DNA of 64,000 nucleotides from JAJYKN01 sp035516155 (GCA_035516155.1 DATJAP010000044.1:94396-158395), one strand, 5' to 3'; shown: positions 26,564 to 36,535, counted from the stretch's first letter. Made by a program: numbers and translations. The notes: generated by a model not told the origin, from the sequence alone.

Positions 26564-27052
26564 TCATTTCCCGCAGCATTTTTTGAACTTCCTCCCGCTG
26601 CCGCAAGGGCAGGGATCATTCCTTCCGGCCTTGGGTGATGACCTGACAATCTGCCTGGGCGGCAGCGCTTTTCCCGTGGTTAAATACCATCGGCCATTCT
26701 CTTTCTGAAAAGTGGATAATTCGTGGTGCTCCTGTCTAACGCCGTTCTCCGTAAATGACACTGCGAATTCTACTTCACCTGTCTGGTCCTCAGATCCGCC
26801 GGCGGTTGTTTTCAGTATCTCGATTCCGTGCCATTGGGCGCGTTCCGCCCAGTCACGGCTGATTTTCTCATCATAATCCGACCGATGATCCGGATGGAGG
26901 GAGGAAAGGAGGTAGTGCAATTCCTTTTTAACGTAAGCACTGTACCGGGAACGCATGAGCTGCTCCGCCGTAGCTGCCGGCTGTACGCCGGAAATCCGGA
27001 GAGCGCAGCATTCTGCATAGGGCAATTCAGAACCGCAGGGACATATGTCCAT
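26564..27052 (-). CDS. YchJ/UPF0225 family SEC-C motif protein
   Basis: A 162-residue protein with SEC-C zinc motifs at both ends: CPCGSELPYAECC near residue 4 and DPCPCGSGRKFKKCC at the C-terminus. Between them is the YchJ-type NTF2-like domain (AEQLMRSRYSAYVKKELHYL, then FAVSFTENG). SEC-C motifs bind zinc and in SecA contact SecB or the ribosome; the YchJ role is unknown. I chose the ATG at 27052, directly before the first Cys motif, with AAAGGAG upstream; the 11 upstream codons look extraneous. It follows the GMC gene start by 38 bases on the same strand. Confidence 0.88.
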   Translation of the reverse strand: MDICPCGSELPYAECCALRISGVQPAATAEQLMRSRYSAYVKKELHYLLSSLHPDHRSDYDEKISRDWAERAQWHGIEILKTTAGGSEDQTGEVEFAVSFTENGVRQEHHELSTFQKENGRWYLTTGKALPPRQIVRSSPKAGRNDPCPCGSGRKFKKCCGK

Positions 27053-27257
27053 GGAGAACTCCTTTAAAATGAACGTGGTGAGCACCGAGACTAAAATAAG
27101 TCACAATGAATTGAAGGAGCATCGTGGTCAATCAATCAAAACGGGATCGTTTGCCGCGAAATTGGGAAACATCCTCGAGCGCGATGACGACACAAAAGTA
27201 CCGCAACCGGTTCAGATCGCGATTACGCCATTTCTACCCCACCACGTCCCTGCCCTT
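27053..27257. other. intergenic region, no gene recognised
   Basis: Short open frames exist on the plus strand (27124 onward) but have no recognisable content. Further right, the minus strand holds a possible degraded gene, listed separately. Confidence 0.4.
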
Positions 27258-27684
27258 TTACTCAGTAGCAAGTATCAGCCACCTTCTGGGTGAAGCGGCA
27301 GCCGCGTCCTGTTGGTAAAGCTGGGATACACCCGAAACTGCAGGCAGCTGTCCGACGCCGGAAAAGTCGCGCTCCGCAATCATGATCCGCCGTTTTTCCG
27401 CCAGTTCAAGCCCGGCCTTATCCAGATGTTCCTTCTCATCAGACAATCCCGGCAACCGCTAATTGTCCGCACTAATCACATGCCTTTCCCGCATGCGATG
27501 AAGAGCATTATCGAGACGGAGCATGAACACGTTCTTCCATCCCTCTCCTGGCTGAAACACAGCTGTCGAGTCTAAATGAAATATGCGGCATCGGAATCGA
27601 CGACCACCAGGATGCACGAATCGGCTCCATGATTTTCGAGAGATAGTCTTCATGCCGGAGCAAAGAGTCATTCAAGGGGCTCAT
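27258..27684 (-). pseudogene. possible degraded gene of unknown function
   Basis: The minus strand gives three coherent stretches. From an ATG at 27684: LNDSLLRHEDYLSKIMEP, then ASWWSSIPMPHISFRLDS. In the next frame: GWKNVFMLRLDNALHRMRER, ending at a TAG at 27461-27459. In the same frame beyond that stop: SDEKEHLDKAGLELAEKRR, then IMIAERDFSGVGQLP and VSQLYQQDA, ending at 27258. One frameshift and one in-frame stop would have to be repaired. The amphipathic, charged character argues for former coding, but I recognise no family. Confidence 0.3.
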
Positions 27685-27764
27685 CCAGGGAGCGCCGGAA
27701 TGTGCTATTATGTTCCTTTGCCGGCTGCGGCTTTCCAGTGATAAAATAAGGTTCCGAGGCGATG

Positions 27765-28232
27765 TCAGGAACGGCGCTGGGGCAACGCCCTGGGTTTCGT
27801 GATTACAAGGGGCACCTGTATCTCGCCGGATTTCTTGAAGACAAGGGTGAGGGTAAAATGATACCCCAGGTTCACATCAGCAGGTATACCCTCCAGCATG
27901 ACATGAGAACTCCCGCTTGCAAGATCAAGGTTCCCCTTCGCCGGCACCGGCAAGGCCTTGGACAAGACCATCACGGAGCCTCTCATCTCATGGATGTCGG
28001 CCAAAGCTCCGGGGATGCTGGTTCTAGCTCCTATGAGCGTATCCTTTCCGCCGTCATTCTGTATGGTAAGAAAAACCGATGCCTCATCGCGCATCGCCTC
28101 GGAGAACTCAACACGCGCATTCTTAATGAGAAGTCTGGGCGGCTCGTTGCTACATCCCGTGAAGAATGCCATTCCGGACACAATCGCAAGCAGACACAAT
28201 GTGACGAGACGCCTGTATTCGTCCCTATGCAT
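27765..28232 (-). CDS. periplasmic copper chaperone PCu(A)C, lipoprotein
   Basis: A 155-residue exported protein of the PCu(A)C family, which delivers Cu(I) to the CuA or CuB centre of cytochrome oxidase. A lipoprotein signal ends in the lipobox FFTGC (Cys about residue 27). The copper site H-x-M ... M ... H-x-M is visible as DIHEMRGSVMVL (about 80-91) and SSHVMLEGI (about 107-115). I chose the ATG at 28232 because GGGAGG lies eight bases upstream; a longer frame adds ten residues before it. No cytochrome oxidase gene is nearby, so it may serve an oxidase elsewhere or general copper handling. Confidence 0.88.
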   Translation of the reverse strand: MHRDEYRRLVTLCLLAIVSGMAFFTGCSNEPPRLLIKNARVEFSEAMRDEASVFLTIQNDGGKDTLIGARTSIPGALADIHEMRGSVMVLSKALPVPAKGNLDLASGSSHVMLEGIPADVNLGYHFTLTLVFKKSGEIQVPLVITKPRALPQRRS

Positions 28233-28524
28233 ATCCAAATCCTCCCTGAAAATCCTAATCATAGAACGATCATCACCGTTCGCAGAGCACAGCCCGAATT
28301 CAGGAGCAACTGATACTTCGGTTATTCACCTAAATACTATCCTCAAACGATTCAGCTTCGAATTCCGTCCCGCAGGGGAGGACCATTTGATAAGGAGTTT
28401 ACAGTCATCCTAGCTCGACGGGAAAGAGGCTTGTTAAAAAAAACAGACTTTACTGTATACTTCATACTTCGTTTTTCTCTGCGATTTCTGCGCCAAACGC
28501 TTTTCTGTTTCCGGCTTGTCCGGA

Positions 28525-29046
28525 TCAGGCGGACACCTTTTGACCGATGAAGTGGTCCTCCTTGTCCTTAAACAGCACGTTGAAGGTAGTAAGAGAACCA
28601 TAAACCCTCGTGATGTACTGTTGCATTTCCACCTTTTCTCCGTCCGTAAGTACCTTGTGCGCGTTGATCTGCTGTTCCAGCACCCGCAAGCGATCGCGGA
28701 TCATCACAATCTTATGGAAAAAGTTTTCGATGGGCATGCTCTTTAACGCGAGTTTGGGATCGCCCGGTTTAAGAATCATTTCTCCGTCTTTCCACCGGCT
28801 GCCCAATTCGATCTTCGGCAGATCTTCCCGGCTGACCTCTAAAGCAGCGAGTTTCATCATCTCATACGCCGCTGTCTCAGTGTCAGTCAGGAGTTGTAGC
28901 TCTTCGGACGTTGCTGCGGCCTTTTGGTCCATTCGGGGAAAATAGACCGTGCACTGCTGAACGCCTCCAATGCCGGAAGCTTCCTCGACGCGGCCTATAC
29001 CGTGCTTCTCGTGACGCACCAGATCTCCCTGAATCAGATTTCCCAT
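28525..29046 (-). CDS. CarD-like N-terminal domain protein
   Basis: A 173-residue protein. The first 45 residues (IQGDLVRHEKHGIGRVEEAS, then CTVYFPRMD) match the small beta-barrel of CarD/TRCF RNA-polymerase-interacting domains. The rest is helical and charged (VMIRDRLRVLEQQINAHKVL), possibly a coiled coil (about 115-150). In known proteins this barrel contacts the RNA polymerase beta subunit. Here the helical part differs from CarD, so I infer polymerase or helicase binding only weakly. The frame extends 18 codons upstream, but the ATG at 29046 follows GGGGGAGAACTCAT and starts the domain. Confidence 0.65.
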   Translation of the reverse strand: MGNLIQGDLVRHEKHGIGRVEEASGIGGVQQCTVYFPRMDQKAAATSEELQLLTDTETAAYEMMKLAALEVSREDLPKIELGSRWKDGEMILKPGDPKLALKSMPIENFFHKIVMIRDRLRVLEQQINAHKVLTDGEKVEMQQYITRVYGSLTTFNVLFKDKEDHFIGQKVSA

Positions 29047-29253
29047 ATGAGTTCTCCCCCTCACAGGCTGAATAAAAATTGTTCCCTGTTCACCTGCCAA
29101 CGGCTTTGCGTACCGGCGATTAAAGGAACCAGGAAAAAGCCGTCGTGACTTCTTCCGAGAGCCTACAACAAATGCCCGGGATTTGCAAGAATTTTGGCTT
29201 TCCTCCCTTTAAAAAGCCCTCGCATTTCAATTTCTTTCGGTTATAATAACCCC

Positions 29254-30243
29254 ATGTTTATCAGGGATATCCTAAAGCAAAATCCACTTGTCCTTGCGCC
29301 CATGGCCGGGATCACCGATTTCCCCTTTCGTATGATCTGCAGGGAACTTGGCGCGGGCCTCGTGTTCTCTGAGATGGTCAGCGTGGAAGCTCTGATCCGC
29401 GAGCACAAGCGTACCCATAGCATGCTTCGTACGGACCCCGCAGAACGGCCAGTTGTTTTCCAGATATTCGGGTCGAAACCCGCATCCATGGCCGAGGCGG
29501 CGCACATCGTATCGCAGGGGGAAGTGGACTTCATCGATATTAACATGGGCTGTCCTGTGCCGAAAATATTGAAGTCTGGCGCCGGTTCGGCCCTCCTTCG
29601 CGATATCGGGCTTGCAAAGGAAGTCATGGCCGCCGTCGTCAACGCGTCGAAGGTTCCAGTCACGGTAAAAATCCGCCTCGGTTGGGACGCAAAAAGCATC
29701 GTGGCGGTCGATCTCGCCCTTGCTGCAGAATCCGCCGGTATCGCCGCAGTGAGCGTCCATGGCCGCACCAAGGCACAGGCGTTTTCAGGTCACGCGGACT
29801 GGAACATGATCAAAACGGTCAAGGAATCGGTGGGAATACCGGTGATTGGAAACGGCGATGTCCGTTCAGCACTTGATACGAGGAGAATACTAGACGAAAC
29901 AGGCTGCGACGGCGTCATGATCGGCCGGGCAATTCAGGGCAACCCATGGATTTTTCGCGAGTCGAAACAGTTCCTTGAAACGGGCGTTGTCCCTCCCCCT
30001 CCGTCCCCCGAAGAACGAAAGGCGGTCATGCTCAGGCACCTGGCTGATATGGTCAGACTCATCGGTAACAAGAGGGGCGTGTGCGAGATGCGGAAACACC
30101 TCTGCTGGTATACAAAAGGCCTTCATGGCGGTGCGGAGTTTAGGACAATGATTAATCATCTGACCAGCATGGAAGAGGTGAAGCAGGCAATCGGCGATTA
30201 CATTGCGTCTCTGTCCTGCGCGCCTGCATCTCTTCCATCGTGA
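29254..30243 (+). CDS. dusB: tRNA-dihydrouridine synthase
   Basis: A 329-residue FMN enzyme that reduces uridines in the tRNA D-loop with NADPH. Landmarks in order: PLVLAPMAGITDFPFR at the start, the catalytic Cys in DINMGCPVPKILKSGAGSA (about residue 97), TVKIRLGW, SVHGRTKAQ and GVMIGRAIQGNPWIF. The frame runs 20 codons further up, but homologues begin near MFIRDILKQ, and this ATG at 29254 follows a run of pyrimidines without a clear SD. Dus subfamily B is the best fit. A second, more divergent Dus lies at 60178. Confidence 0.92.
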   Translation: MFIRDILKQNPLVLAPMAGITDFPFRMICRELGAGLVFSEMVSVEALIREHKRTHSMLRTDPAERPVVFQIFGSKPASMAEAAHIVSQGEVDFIDINMGCPVPKILKSGAGSALLRDIGLAKEVMAAVVNASKVPVTVKIRLGWDAKSIVAVDLALAAESAGIAAVSVHGRTKAQAFSGHADWNMIKTVKESVGIPVIGNGDVRSALDTRRILDETGCDGVMIGRAIQGNPWIFRESKQFLETGVVPPPPSPEERKAVMLRHLADMVRLIGNKRGVCEMRKHLCWYTKGLHGGAEFRTMINHLTSMEEVKQAIGDYIASLSCAPASLPS

Positions 30244-30360
30244 CACCCAAAAACCCGAACGAACAGGCGCCTCAAGCAACGCAGGCTGATCTCTCTAGCA
30301 TGCTGTCACCTTTCACGAGACGTCTTTATACCCGTTCCTTCTTGCTCCGGGAGCGCACGT

Positions 30361-30747
30361 ATGACAACAAAAAAGACGCAAACAGACCGCAACGGACCTC
30401 AACACATTATCGCTGAAGCGCGGCGAGCGCGGGAGTTGCGCGAACAAGCCTATCGCGAACAGGCGCTCAAGATGTACCCCCATATCTGCGCGCGATGCGG
30501 TCGAGAATTCGAAGGCAAAAAGCTGCGCGAACTCACGGTTCACCACAAGAACCACAACCATGACAACAATCCCTCTGATGGCAGCAACTGGGAGCTGCTG
30601 TGCATTTACTGTCACGATAACGAGCATCAGAAATATCTGGAAGAGGACGCCCGTGGCGCATCCGCGGCAAGCGACGACAGGGATAAGCATGCCATGCATA
30701 AGCCCTTCGCCGCTCTCGAAGCTCTGCTGAAAAACAAAAAAAAGTAA
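30361..30747 (+). CDS. HNH nuclease, YajD family
   Basis: A 128-residue protein of the YajD-type HNH family. The zinc-binding knuckles CARCGREFEG (about residues 42-51) and CIYCHDNEHQKYL (about 81-93) flank the HNH core LTVHHKNHNHDNNPSDGSNW (about 58-77). The N-terminal 35 residues are charged and helical. YajD-like proteins are predicted nucleases with no proven substrate. A GGGAG site precedes the ATG. It lies between dusB and the broken amidohydrolase on the same strand, with short gaps. Confidence 0.85.
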   Translation: MTTKKTQTDRNGPQHIIAEARRARELREQAYREQALKMYPHICARCGREFEGKKLRELTVHHKNHNHDNNPSDGSNWELLCIYCHDNEHQKYLEEDARGASAASDDRDKHAMHKPFAALEALLKNKKK

Positions 30748-30777
30748 ACCCGTTTTTTTGTCCGGCTGGAAGGAACC

Positions 30778-31562
30778 ATGCGCCTAAGAAAAAAGGAAGA
30801 ACTCTTCAGAGTCTTTGACAGCCATTTCCATATCATCAACCATCGATTTCCCCTTGTCCCCAACAACGGTTTCACACCCGAAGAATTCACCTGCGAGGAT
30901 TATCTCGAACATACCAAAAATTTGCCTCTGTCCGGTGGAGCGGTTGTCTCTGGCTCCTTTCAAGCTTTCGATCAAGCCTATCTGATCGATGCCATTCACA
31001 GGCTTGGCCCACGCTTCGTCGGCGTAACTCAATTGCCGGTCTCGGTTTCCGATGAAGAGATTATTAAACTGGATGGCTTAGGCGTCCGCGCTGTCCGCTT
31101 TAATATCAAACGTGGCGGCTCGGAGAGTATAAAGCATCTCGAAAAAATGGCCCTCCGTGTTTTTGACCTTGTCCGGTGGCATGTTGAGCTCTATATCGAC
31201 TCCAAAGATTTGCCCAATCTCCGTGATATGCTTCTCAAACTCCCGCTGTGGCTATCGACCACCTCGGCCTGACCAAAACAGGCTTTTCTTCCCTTCTTTC
31301 GCTGGTAGAACAGGGCGTCCCGGTCAAGGCAACGGGCTTCGGCCGTGTGGACTTCGACGTAAAGAATGCCTTGCGAGCCATCAGCGCCGCCAACCCTGAT
31401 GCTCTGATGTTCGGCACCGACCTCCCCTCAACCCGCGCATCACGCCCTTACAGGCAGGAGGACCTGAACCTTATTCTTGACGTTCTGGGGGGGAAAATAG
31501 GCGGAAAGGTCCTCTATGAAAACGCCGTGGCTATTTACCGACCCAAGGAACGCTTGAATTGA
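30778..31562 (+). pseudogene. amidohydrolase (TIM-barrel metal hydrolase) with a frameshift
   Basis: The first part (30778-31272) starts at an ATG with a good RBS (GGAAGGAACC) and encodes FRVFDSHFHIINHRFP, the metal-binding start of amidohydrolase_2 proteins, continuing to NLRDMLLKLP. It then leaves the frame and stops. The second part, in frame from about 31240 on, reads AVAIDHLGLTKTGF, VKATGFGRVDF and ALMFGTDLPSTR, the proper C-terminal half with the catalytic Asp. The join lies in ctcccgctgtgg near 31239, where one missing base would restore a protein of about 261 residues. It would hydrolyse a cyclic amide, lactone or carboxylate of unknown identity. Confidence 0.75.
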
Positions 31563-31669
31563 TGATCCCCGGCTTGCCATGACCATTAAATTCTGATAAA
31601 GTCGACGAAATGATCAAGCTGTTTCTCTTCAAACTCGCCTAGCCTATGGTCTAGTGCTCGGAGGCCCCT

Positions 31670-32911
31670 GTGACACGGAAACCCGCTGCTCATATGCGCA
31701 CTCTTTTCAGCGTGCCTGTCATCGTCGCAGCGCTCGGCTACTTCGTCGACATCTATGATCTGGTGCTGTTCAGCATCGTCCGGGTGCCGAGCCTCAAAGC
31801 GCTGGGGTTCAGCGGCCAGGGCCTGATCGATAACGGCGTGTTCCTGCTCAATATGCAGATGGCGGGAATGTTGATCGGCGGGATTCTCTGGGGCGTGCTG
31901 GGCGACCGTCGGGGCCGCCTGAAGATCATGTTCGGCTCGATTTTCCTGTACTCAATCGCCAACATGGCAAATGGGATGGCCTCGTCTTTCCCGGCCTATG
32001 CGGCCCTTCGCTTCATCGCCGGCATCGGGCTGGCAGGCGAACTGGGGGCAGGCATTACCCTCGTGTCGGAAGTCCTACACACCAGCATCCGGGGGTACGG
32101 GACCATGCTTGTCGCTTCCGTGGGCGTGTCGGGCGCAATTCTCGCAAACATCATTGCCAATACTTTCGATTGGCGGTACGCCTTCATCATCGGCGGCGGG
32201 CTCGGCCTCCTGCTGCTAATCGCGCGGATCAGTGTGGCCGAGTCGGGCATGTTCCAAGCCATGAAGGAGAAGGACGGTATCCATAAAGGAAACCTGTTTG
32301 CCCTCATCATTGACTGGCAGCGCTTCCTCCGTTATCTTAACTCTATCCTGATCGGCGTACCCATCTGGTTCATCGTTGGTATCCTGATCACCTTTTCGCC
32401 GGAGTTCGCCAGGGCTCTCGGGACGACCGGACCTGTTTCCGCAGGGAATGCGGTCATGTTCTGTTACCTAGGGCTTGTTTTTGGAGATTTTTCCAGCGGT
32501 CTCCTGAGTCAGGCGCTCAAGAGCAGAAAAAAAGTGGTACTCCTTTTTATGCTCCTGAGCATTGCCGCCATTGCCCTCTATTTCCTGCAGGGAAGCTCGA
32601 ATCCAGACTTCTTCTATGGCGTGTGTCTTGTGCTCGGATACAGCAGCGGCTACTGGGCCATCTTCGTGACCATTGCCGCCGAGCAGTTCGGCACCAACCT
32701 CCGCGCGACCGTCGCCACAACCGTACCCAACTTCGTGCGCGGAATGGTGGTCCCTATCACCATCTTGTTCCAGTTCTTCAGGAAATTATTTGGACTTGAG
32801 CTCGGCGCGCTCGCGGTCGGGGCCCTCTGCGTCATTGCCGCATTCTTCGCGCTGGCATCACTGGAAGAGACCTTCCATAAGGACTTGGATTACTTCGAGG
32901 AATTCCCGTGA
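31670..32911 (+). CDS. major facilitator superfamily transporter
   Basis: A 413-residue inner-membrane protein with about 12 hydrophobic helices. The MFS motif A lies between helices 2 and 3 as GVLGDRRGRLKIM (about residues 75-87). The helix 4 signature RFIAGIGLAGELGAGITL (about 117-134) resembles sugar/organic-acid (SHS, AAHS) transporters. The last helix is followed by a short acidic tail. The substrate is unknown; a metabolite or aromatic acid is plausible. The start is a GTG at 31670 with GGAGG five bases upstream. It follows the broken amidohydrolase by 107 bases, which may have been a linked catabolic pair. Confidence 0.88.
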   Translation: MTRKPAAHMRTLFSVPVIVAALGYFVDIYDLVLFSIVRVPSLKALGFSGQGLIDNGVFLLNMQMAGMLIGGILWGVLGDRRGRLKIMFGSIFLYSIANMANGMASSFPAYAALRFIAGIGLAGELGAGITLVSEVLHTSIRGYGTMLVASVGVSGAILANIIANTFDWRYAFIIGGGLGLLLLIARISVAESGMFQAMKEKDGIHKGNLFALIIDWQRFLRYLNSILIGVPIWFIVGILITFSPEFARALGTTGPVSAGNAVMFCYLGLVFGDFSSGLLSQALKSRKKVVLLFMLLSIAAIALYFLQGSSNPDFFYGVCLVLGYSSGYWAIFVTIAAEQFGTNLRATVATTVPNFVRGMVVPITILFQFFRKLFGLELGALAVGALCVIAAFFALASLEETFHKDLDYFEEFP

Positions 32912-33180
32912 CGGGCGGTGCCCTCCCAGGACCGATCTCCGAAACGAATCCTCCCCCCAAAAATAGTTAATCAATATTGCTATATTTATCTGACCACGCC
33001 TCTTGGCTAAAGACCAGGAGTTCTAACGGCAGTACCAGTAATCTCCCTAGCAACAGAAGTTCGGATGCCAATCTTGATTGCTGTTGTAATTCTCCTTTCC
33101 TTCTTTTTCGGCCAGCGGTCGTTGAAATGCACGGGCGTCATAGATCATCATTCGGGGAAATTGTGAATGAACGCTTTTCC

Positions 33181-33567
33181 TTAATGATATCGTCCAAGGA
33201 GACGACTTATGTCCACCTGATTAAGTGCCGCTTGTACCGTGAGGTCAAATTCTTTTTCCCTGACCGGTTTGCTTAAGCATTCAAACACACCCAATTCTGG
33301 TTCAATCTCCACTATATCATATCCCGTAAGCATAAGAACAGGAATGATGGGCATTGTCTGCCTGAGGGCCCTAATAAATTCAATTCCATTCATTACCGGC
33401 ATTTGGTAATCGGTAATCACGAGATCAATGTCTGCACCTGACTTGATAAATGCGAGGGCGGATTGGGCGTCGCATTTCGTAATAACTTCATGCCCGAAGT
33501 CTTGCAACATCAATTCATGGACCGATAAAACAAGAGGATCGTCATCGATTAGCAGCACCGTAGCCAT
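33181..33567 (-). CDS. stand-alone CheY-like response regulator
   Basis: A 128-residue single receiver domain. The acidic pair is LLIDDDPLVL (Asp about 8-10), the phospho-acceptor Asp is in VITDYQMPVMNG (about 53), the switch Thr is in VLMLTGYD (about 82) and the Lys in CLSKPVREKE (about 101). All active-site residues are present, so it should be phosphorylated by a partner kinase; a candidate in this window is the soluble kinase at 23131. There is no output domain. AAGGAGGAATGAT precedes the ATG. Confidence 0.93.
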   Translation of the reverse strand: MATVLLIDDDPLVLSVHELMLQDFGHEVITKCDAQSALAFIKSGADIDLVITDYQMPVMNGIEFIRALRQTMPIIPVLMLTGYDIVEIEPELGVFECLSKPVREKEFDLTVQAALNQVDISRLLGRYH

Positions 33568-34798
33568 ATCATTCCTCCTTAACTATTGAACAAGCAATTT
33601 CAGTACCCTTCATTCAATCCCCCCTCATTCTTATAACAAATCATTTTTATTACTTATTTTTCAATGATTTATATTGATAAAACTTTTTATTATCCATCTG
33701 AGATGAGCCAAACCTCGTCCATTTTGATGTTTTTTGTCCATATATTATGGTGAAAACACCATATTTTTGGTACGAAGAATGTACGGTGCTTACACGACTT
33801 CATCTGCATAATTATTGAGGTGCGTGGCGAGTAGATAGTGCTTGTGGCCTTCATCCACAAAGTTGTAGTGGCGCCTGATGAAAACGGTTATAGAAATTGG
33901 TTGTATTGTGCATCCATAAAGCCAGCCTCAGCCGCCTTCATGCCGGAGTAAAGATGTCAACAGGTCGGCCGACTGGAAAGTCTCATCGGGCCTTGGTAAG
34001 CAAGTCCCTAACTCTGTTGACCGAACAATCGTTTGAAACAGGTTTTGCTTGGCAAGTATAAGCATTCCCTACATTTCAGCAGGCTGCTTGACGAATATAT
34101 GTGCTTTTTCAACAGTGTCCATAGCCGATTCCGATGACCGCTTCTCATAGGCAGCTGCCAAACAGGTCCGCACAGGAGCGATCATTTCAATACATGGCAA
34201 ATCACCGTTTTGCATCTTTACGCATTCTTAAGTAGAGGAAACATTTATCAAAAACGAGAATCATGGTTTAGGAAGCTTGAGAATAATATTATGTTATAAA
34301 TTGAGATTTTATTTCTTCAACAATACTCTTCAACAATACCTTGACGAAATAATCTTGAAGAGATAATATTAAACATTATTTCAATCTTTATTACTCCTAT
34401 TCATCATTTCCTGCGTTCTCGAAACTAACAAGCAGCGGGCGAGAGAGGAGGTTCTGTCTTCTTCAAGAGCCATTGATTGCCATCGGCAAACATGATGACG
34501 ATTTCAGCAATCCCCCAAATATCCTGGATAAACGTCTAGATCCTTAACCTCAGGATGTTCAACGGCAGAACGCCTCCTATCTGTGAAGGCAGCGAAACTT
34601 CTTGGCCCATTTGACGGTGCTAACAGGTAGGTGTCCTCGTAGCGGGTCATTTATGCCTCGATGCCGCCATCAATGTTAGAAAGAGGAGTGCTAAGGTTTA
34701 ATCGTGTTACTGCATTGTACCTGGTACGACAGGACGTCGAAAAACCTCTACAAAGAGATAAATCTGGTTGTGAAACCCTCTAAAGAACGGAGGAAATT
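33568..34798. other. 1.2-kb AT-rich region with decayed reading-frame fragments
   Basis: No intact gene. The minus strand gives short coherent pieces. One ends at 34425 and reads DIWGIAEIVIMFADGNQWLL plus KKTEPPLSPAAC. Another, near 33790-33900, reads RHYNFVDEGHKHYLLATHL. Neither has a start or a recognised family. They may be relics of a mobile element or lost gene. The region ends with the strong RBS (AACGGAGGAAATT) of the AOR gene. Confidence 0.4.
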
Positions 34799-36535
34799 AT
34801 GGACAAGATCCTGAGAATCAACGTAGGAGCGGAAGGTGGTCCCAAAGCGACAACAGTACCGGTTGGCGATTATGCGGGTCTCGGAGGCAGGGCATTGACG
34901 TCGGCGATTGTCTCGAAAGAGGTCCCGCCGCTCTGCCATCCGTTGGGCGGCGAGAATAAGCTGGTGATCGCACCAGGACTCCTGAGCGGGTCAGCCGGTG
35001 CCCAGTCGGGACGGATCTCCGTGGGCGGCAAGAGCCCGCTCACCGGAGGTATCAAGGAAGCAAACTCCGGTGGCCAGCCTTCCCAGGTCCTCGCAAAGCT
35101 CGGCTACAACGCCATTGTGCTCGAAGGTAAGCCGCAGAGCGACGACATCTACAAGATATTCATCAACAAGGATGGGGTAAAAATTACGAAGGACAACAGC
35201 CTCAGGATGCTCACCAACTACGACCTGATCGAGAAGATGAAAAAGGAGTACGGCGACAAAATATCCTGCATCTCGATCGGACCTGCTGGCGAGATGAAGA
35301 TGGCGTCCGCCACCGTCGCCTTCACCGATATGGAGCTTCGCCCGACGCGCCATGCCGGCCGCGGAGGCTTGGGCGCGGTCATGGGCGCCAAGAACATCAA
35401 GGTCATCATCCTCGACGCCACCGGCATGCCGGTGCGGGCTCCCAAGGACCCGGCAAAGTTCCAGGATGCGAACAAACGGTTCGTCGACGGCCTCAAAAAA
35501 CATCCGGTCACCGGCCAGGGCCTGCCTGCCTACGGCACGAACGTACTCACCAACATCCTGAATGAGGTGGGAGGCTATCCCACCTATAACTTCAAGCAGG
35601 GACGCTTCGATGGAGCAGCCAAGATCAGCGGAGAGACCCAGGCCGAGACCGAGACAAAGCGGGGGGGTCTAGCTACCCACGGCTGCCACCGCGGCTGCGT
35701 GATCCAGTGCTCGGGCACCTTTAATGACAAGGACGGTCATTTCCTCACCAAGCAACCCGAGTACGAGACCGTCTGGGCACACGGCGGCAACTGCGGCATC
35801 AGCGATCTGGATAAGATCGCCATGCTCGATTTTCTGGATGACAACTACGGTCTCGACACAATCGAGATGGGCGCAACGATCGCGGTCGCCATGGAGGCAG
35901 GCCTTGCCAAGTTCGGCGACGCCGATGCGGCGATCAATTTCGTGCATGAGGTCGGCAAGGGCACACATCTCGGCAGGATCCTTGGCAGCGGGGCCGCTGT
36001 GACGGGCAAGGTCTTCGGCGTCGAACGGGTCCCGGTGGTGAAAGGACAGGCCATGCCGGCCTACGATCCCCGCGCGGTTCAAGGCATCGGCGTCACTTAC
36101 GCAACGAGCCCCATGGGCGCGGACCACACCGCGGGATACGCCGTTGCCACGAATGTGCTGAAGGTGGGTGGAGATGTGAATGCGCTCAAGCCCGAGGGTC
36201 AGGTCGATCTGTCGAGGAACCTCCAGATCGCGACCGCGGCGATCGATTCCACCGGTATGTGCCTGTTCATCGCCTTTGCGGTGCTCGATCAGCCCGATAC
36301 ATTCCAGGCGCTGCTCGACATGCTGAACGCCTTCTATGGCCTGAACCTGACGGGTGACGGGGTGACCGCCCTGGGAAAGAAAGTCCTCTCCATGGAGCGG
36401 GACTTCAATGCCCGCGCTGGATTTACCCCGCAACATGACCGGCTGCCGAGCTATTTCAAGACTGAGAAGTTCGCGCCGCACAATGTCACCTTCGCGGTCA
36501 AGGATGAAGACTTGGACAAGGTCTTCAACTGGTAG
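34799..36535 (+). CDS. aor: aldehyde:ferredoxin oxidoreductase (tungsten pterin enzyme)
   Basis: A 578-residue enzyme of the AOR family, oxidising aldehydes to acids with ferredoxin or reducing acids in reverse. The pterin-binding segment RHAGRGGLGAVMGAKNIKV (about 181-199) is present. The [4Fe-4S] ligands are Cys296, Cys300 and Cys304 in GCHRGCVIQCSG plus Cys488 in STGMCLF; the first spacing is C-x3-C rather than the C-x2-C of Pyrococcus AOR. No signal peptide is visible, so it is cytoplasmic. GGAGG stands eight bases before the ATG. It heads a cluster with two beta-grasp proteins and a radical SAM maturase, typical of tungsten AORs. Aldehyde specificity is not predictable. Confidence 0.92.
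   Translation: MDKILRINVGAEGGPKATTVPVGDYAGLGGRALTSAIVSKEVPPLCHPLGGENKLVIAPGLLSGSAGAQSGRISVGGKSPLTGGIKEANSGGQPSQVLAKLGYNAIVLEGKPQSDDIYKIFINKDGVKITKDNSLRMLTNYDLIEKMKKEYGDKISCISIGPAGEMKMASATVAFTDMELRPTRHAGRGGLGAVMGAKNIKVIILDATGMPVRAPKDPAKFQDANKRFVDGLKKHPVTGQGLPAYGTNVLTNILNEVGGYPTYNFKQGRFDGAAKISGETQAETETKRGGLATHGCHRGCVIQCSGTFNDKDGHFLTKQPEYETVWAHGGNCGISDLDKIAMLDFLDDNYGLDTIEMGATIAVAMEAGLAKFGDADAAINFVHEVGKGTHLGRILGSGAAVTGKVFGVERVPVVKGQAMPAYDPRAVQGIGVTYATSPMGADHTAGYAVATNVLKVGGDVNALKPEGQVDLSRNLQIATAAIDSTGMCLFIAFAVLDQPDTFQALLDMLNAFYGLNLTGDGVTALGKKVLSMERDFNARAGFTPQHDRLPSYFKTEKFAPHNVTFAVKDEDLDKVFNW

Noticed and set aside
34540..34665. Minus-strand stretch with STVKWAKKF-like translation considered as a transposase helix-turn-helix
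   Set aside because: Too short and interrupted by stops; no catalytic domain or inverted repeats found nearby.
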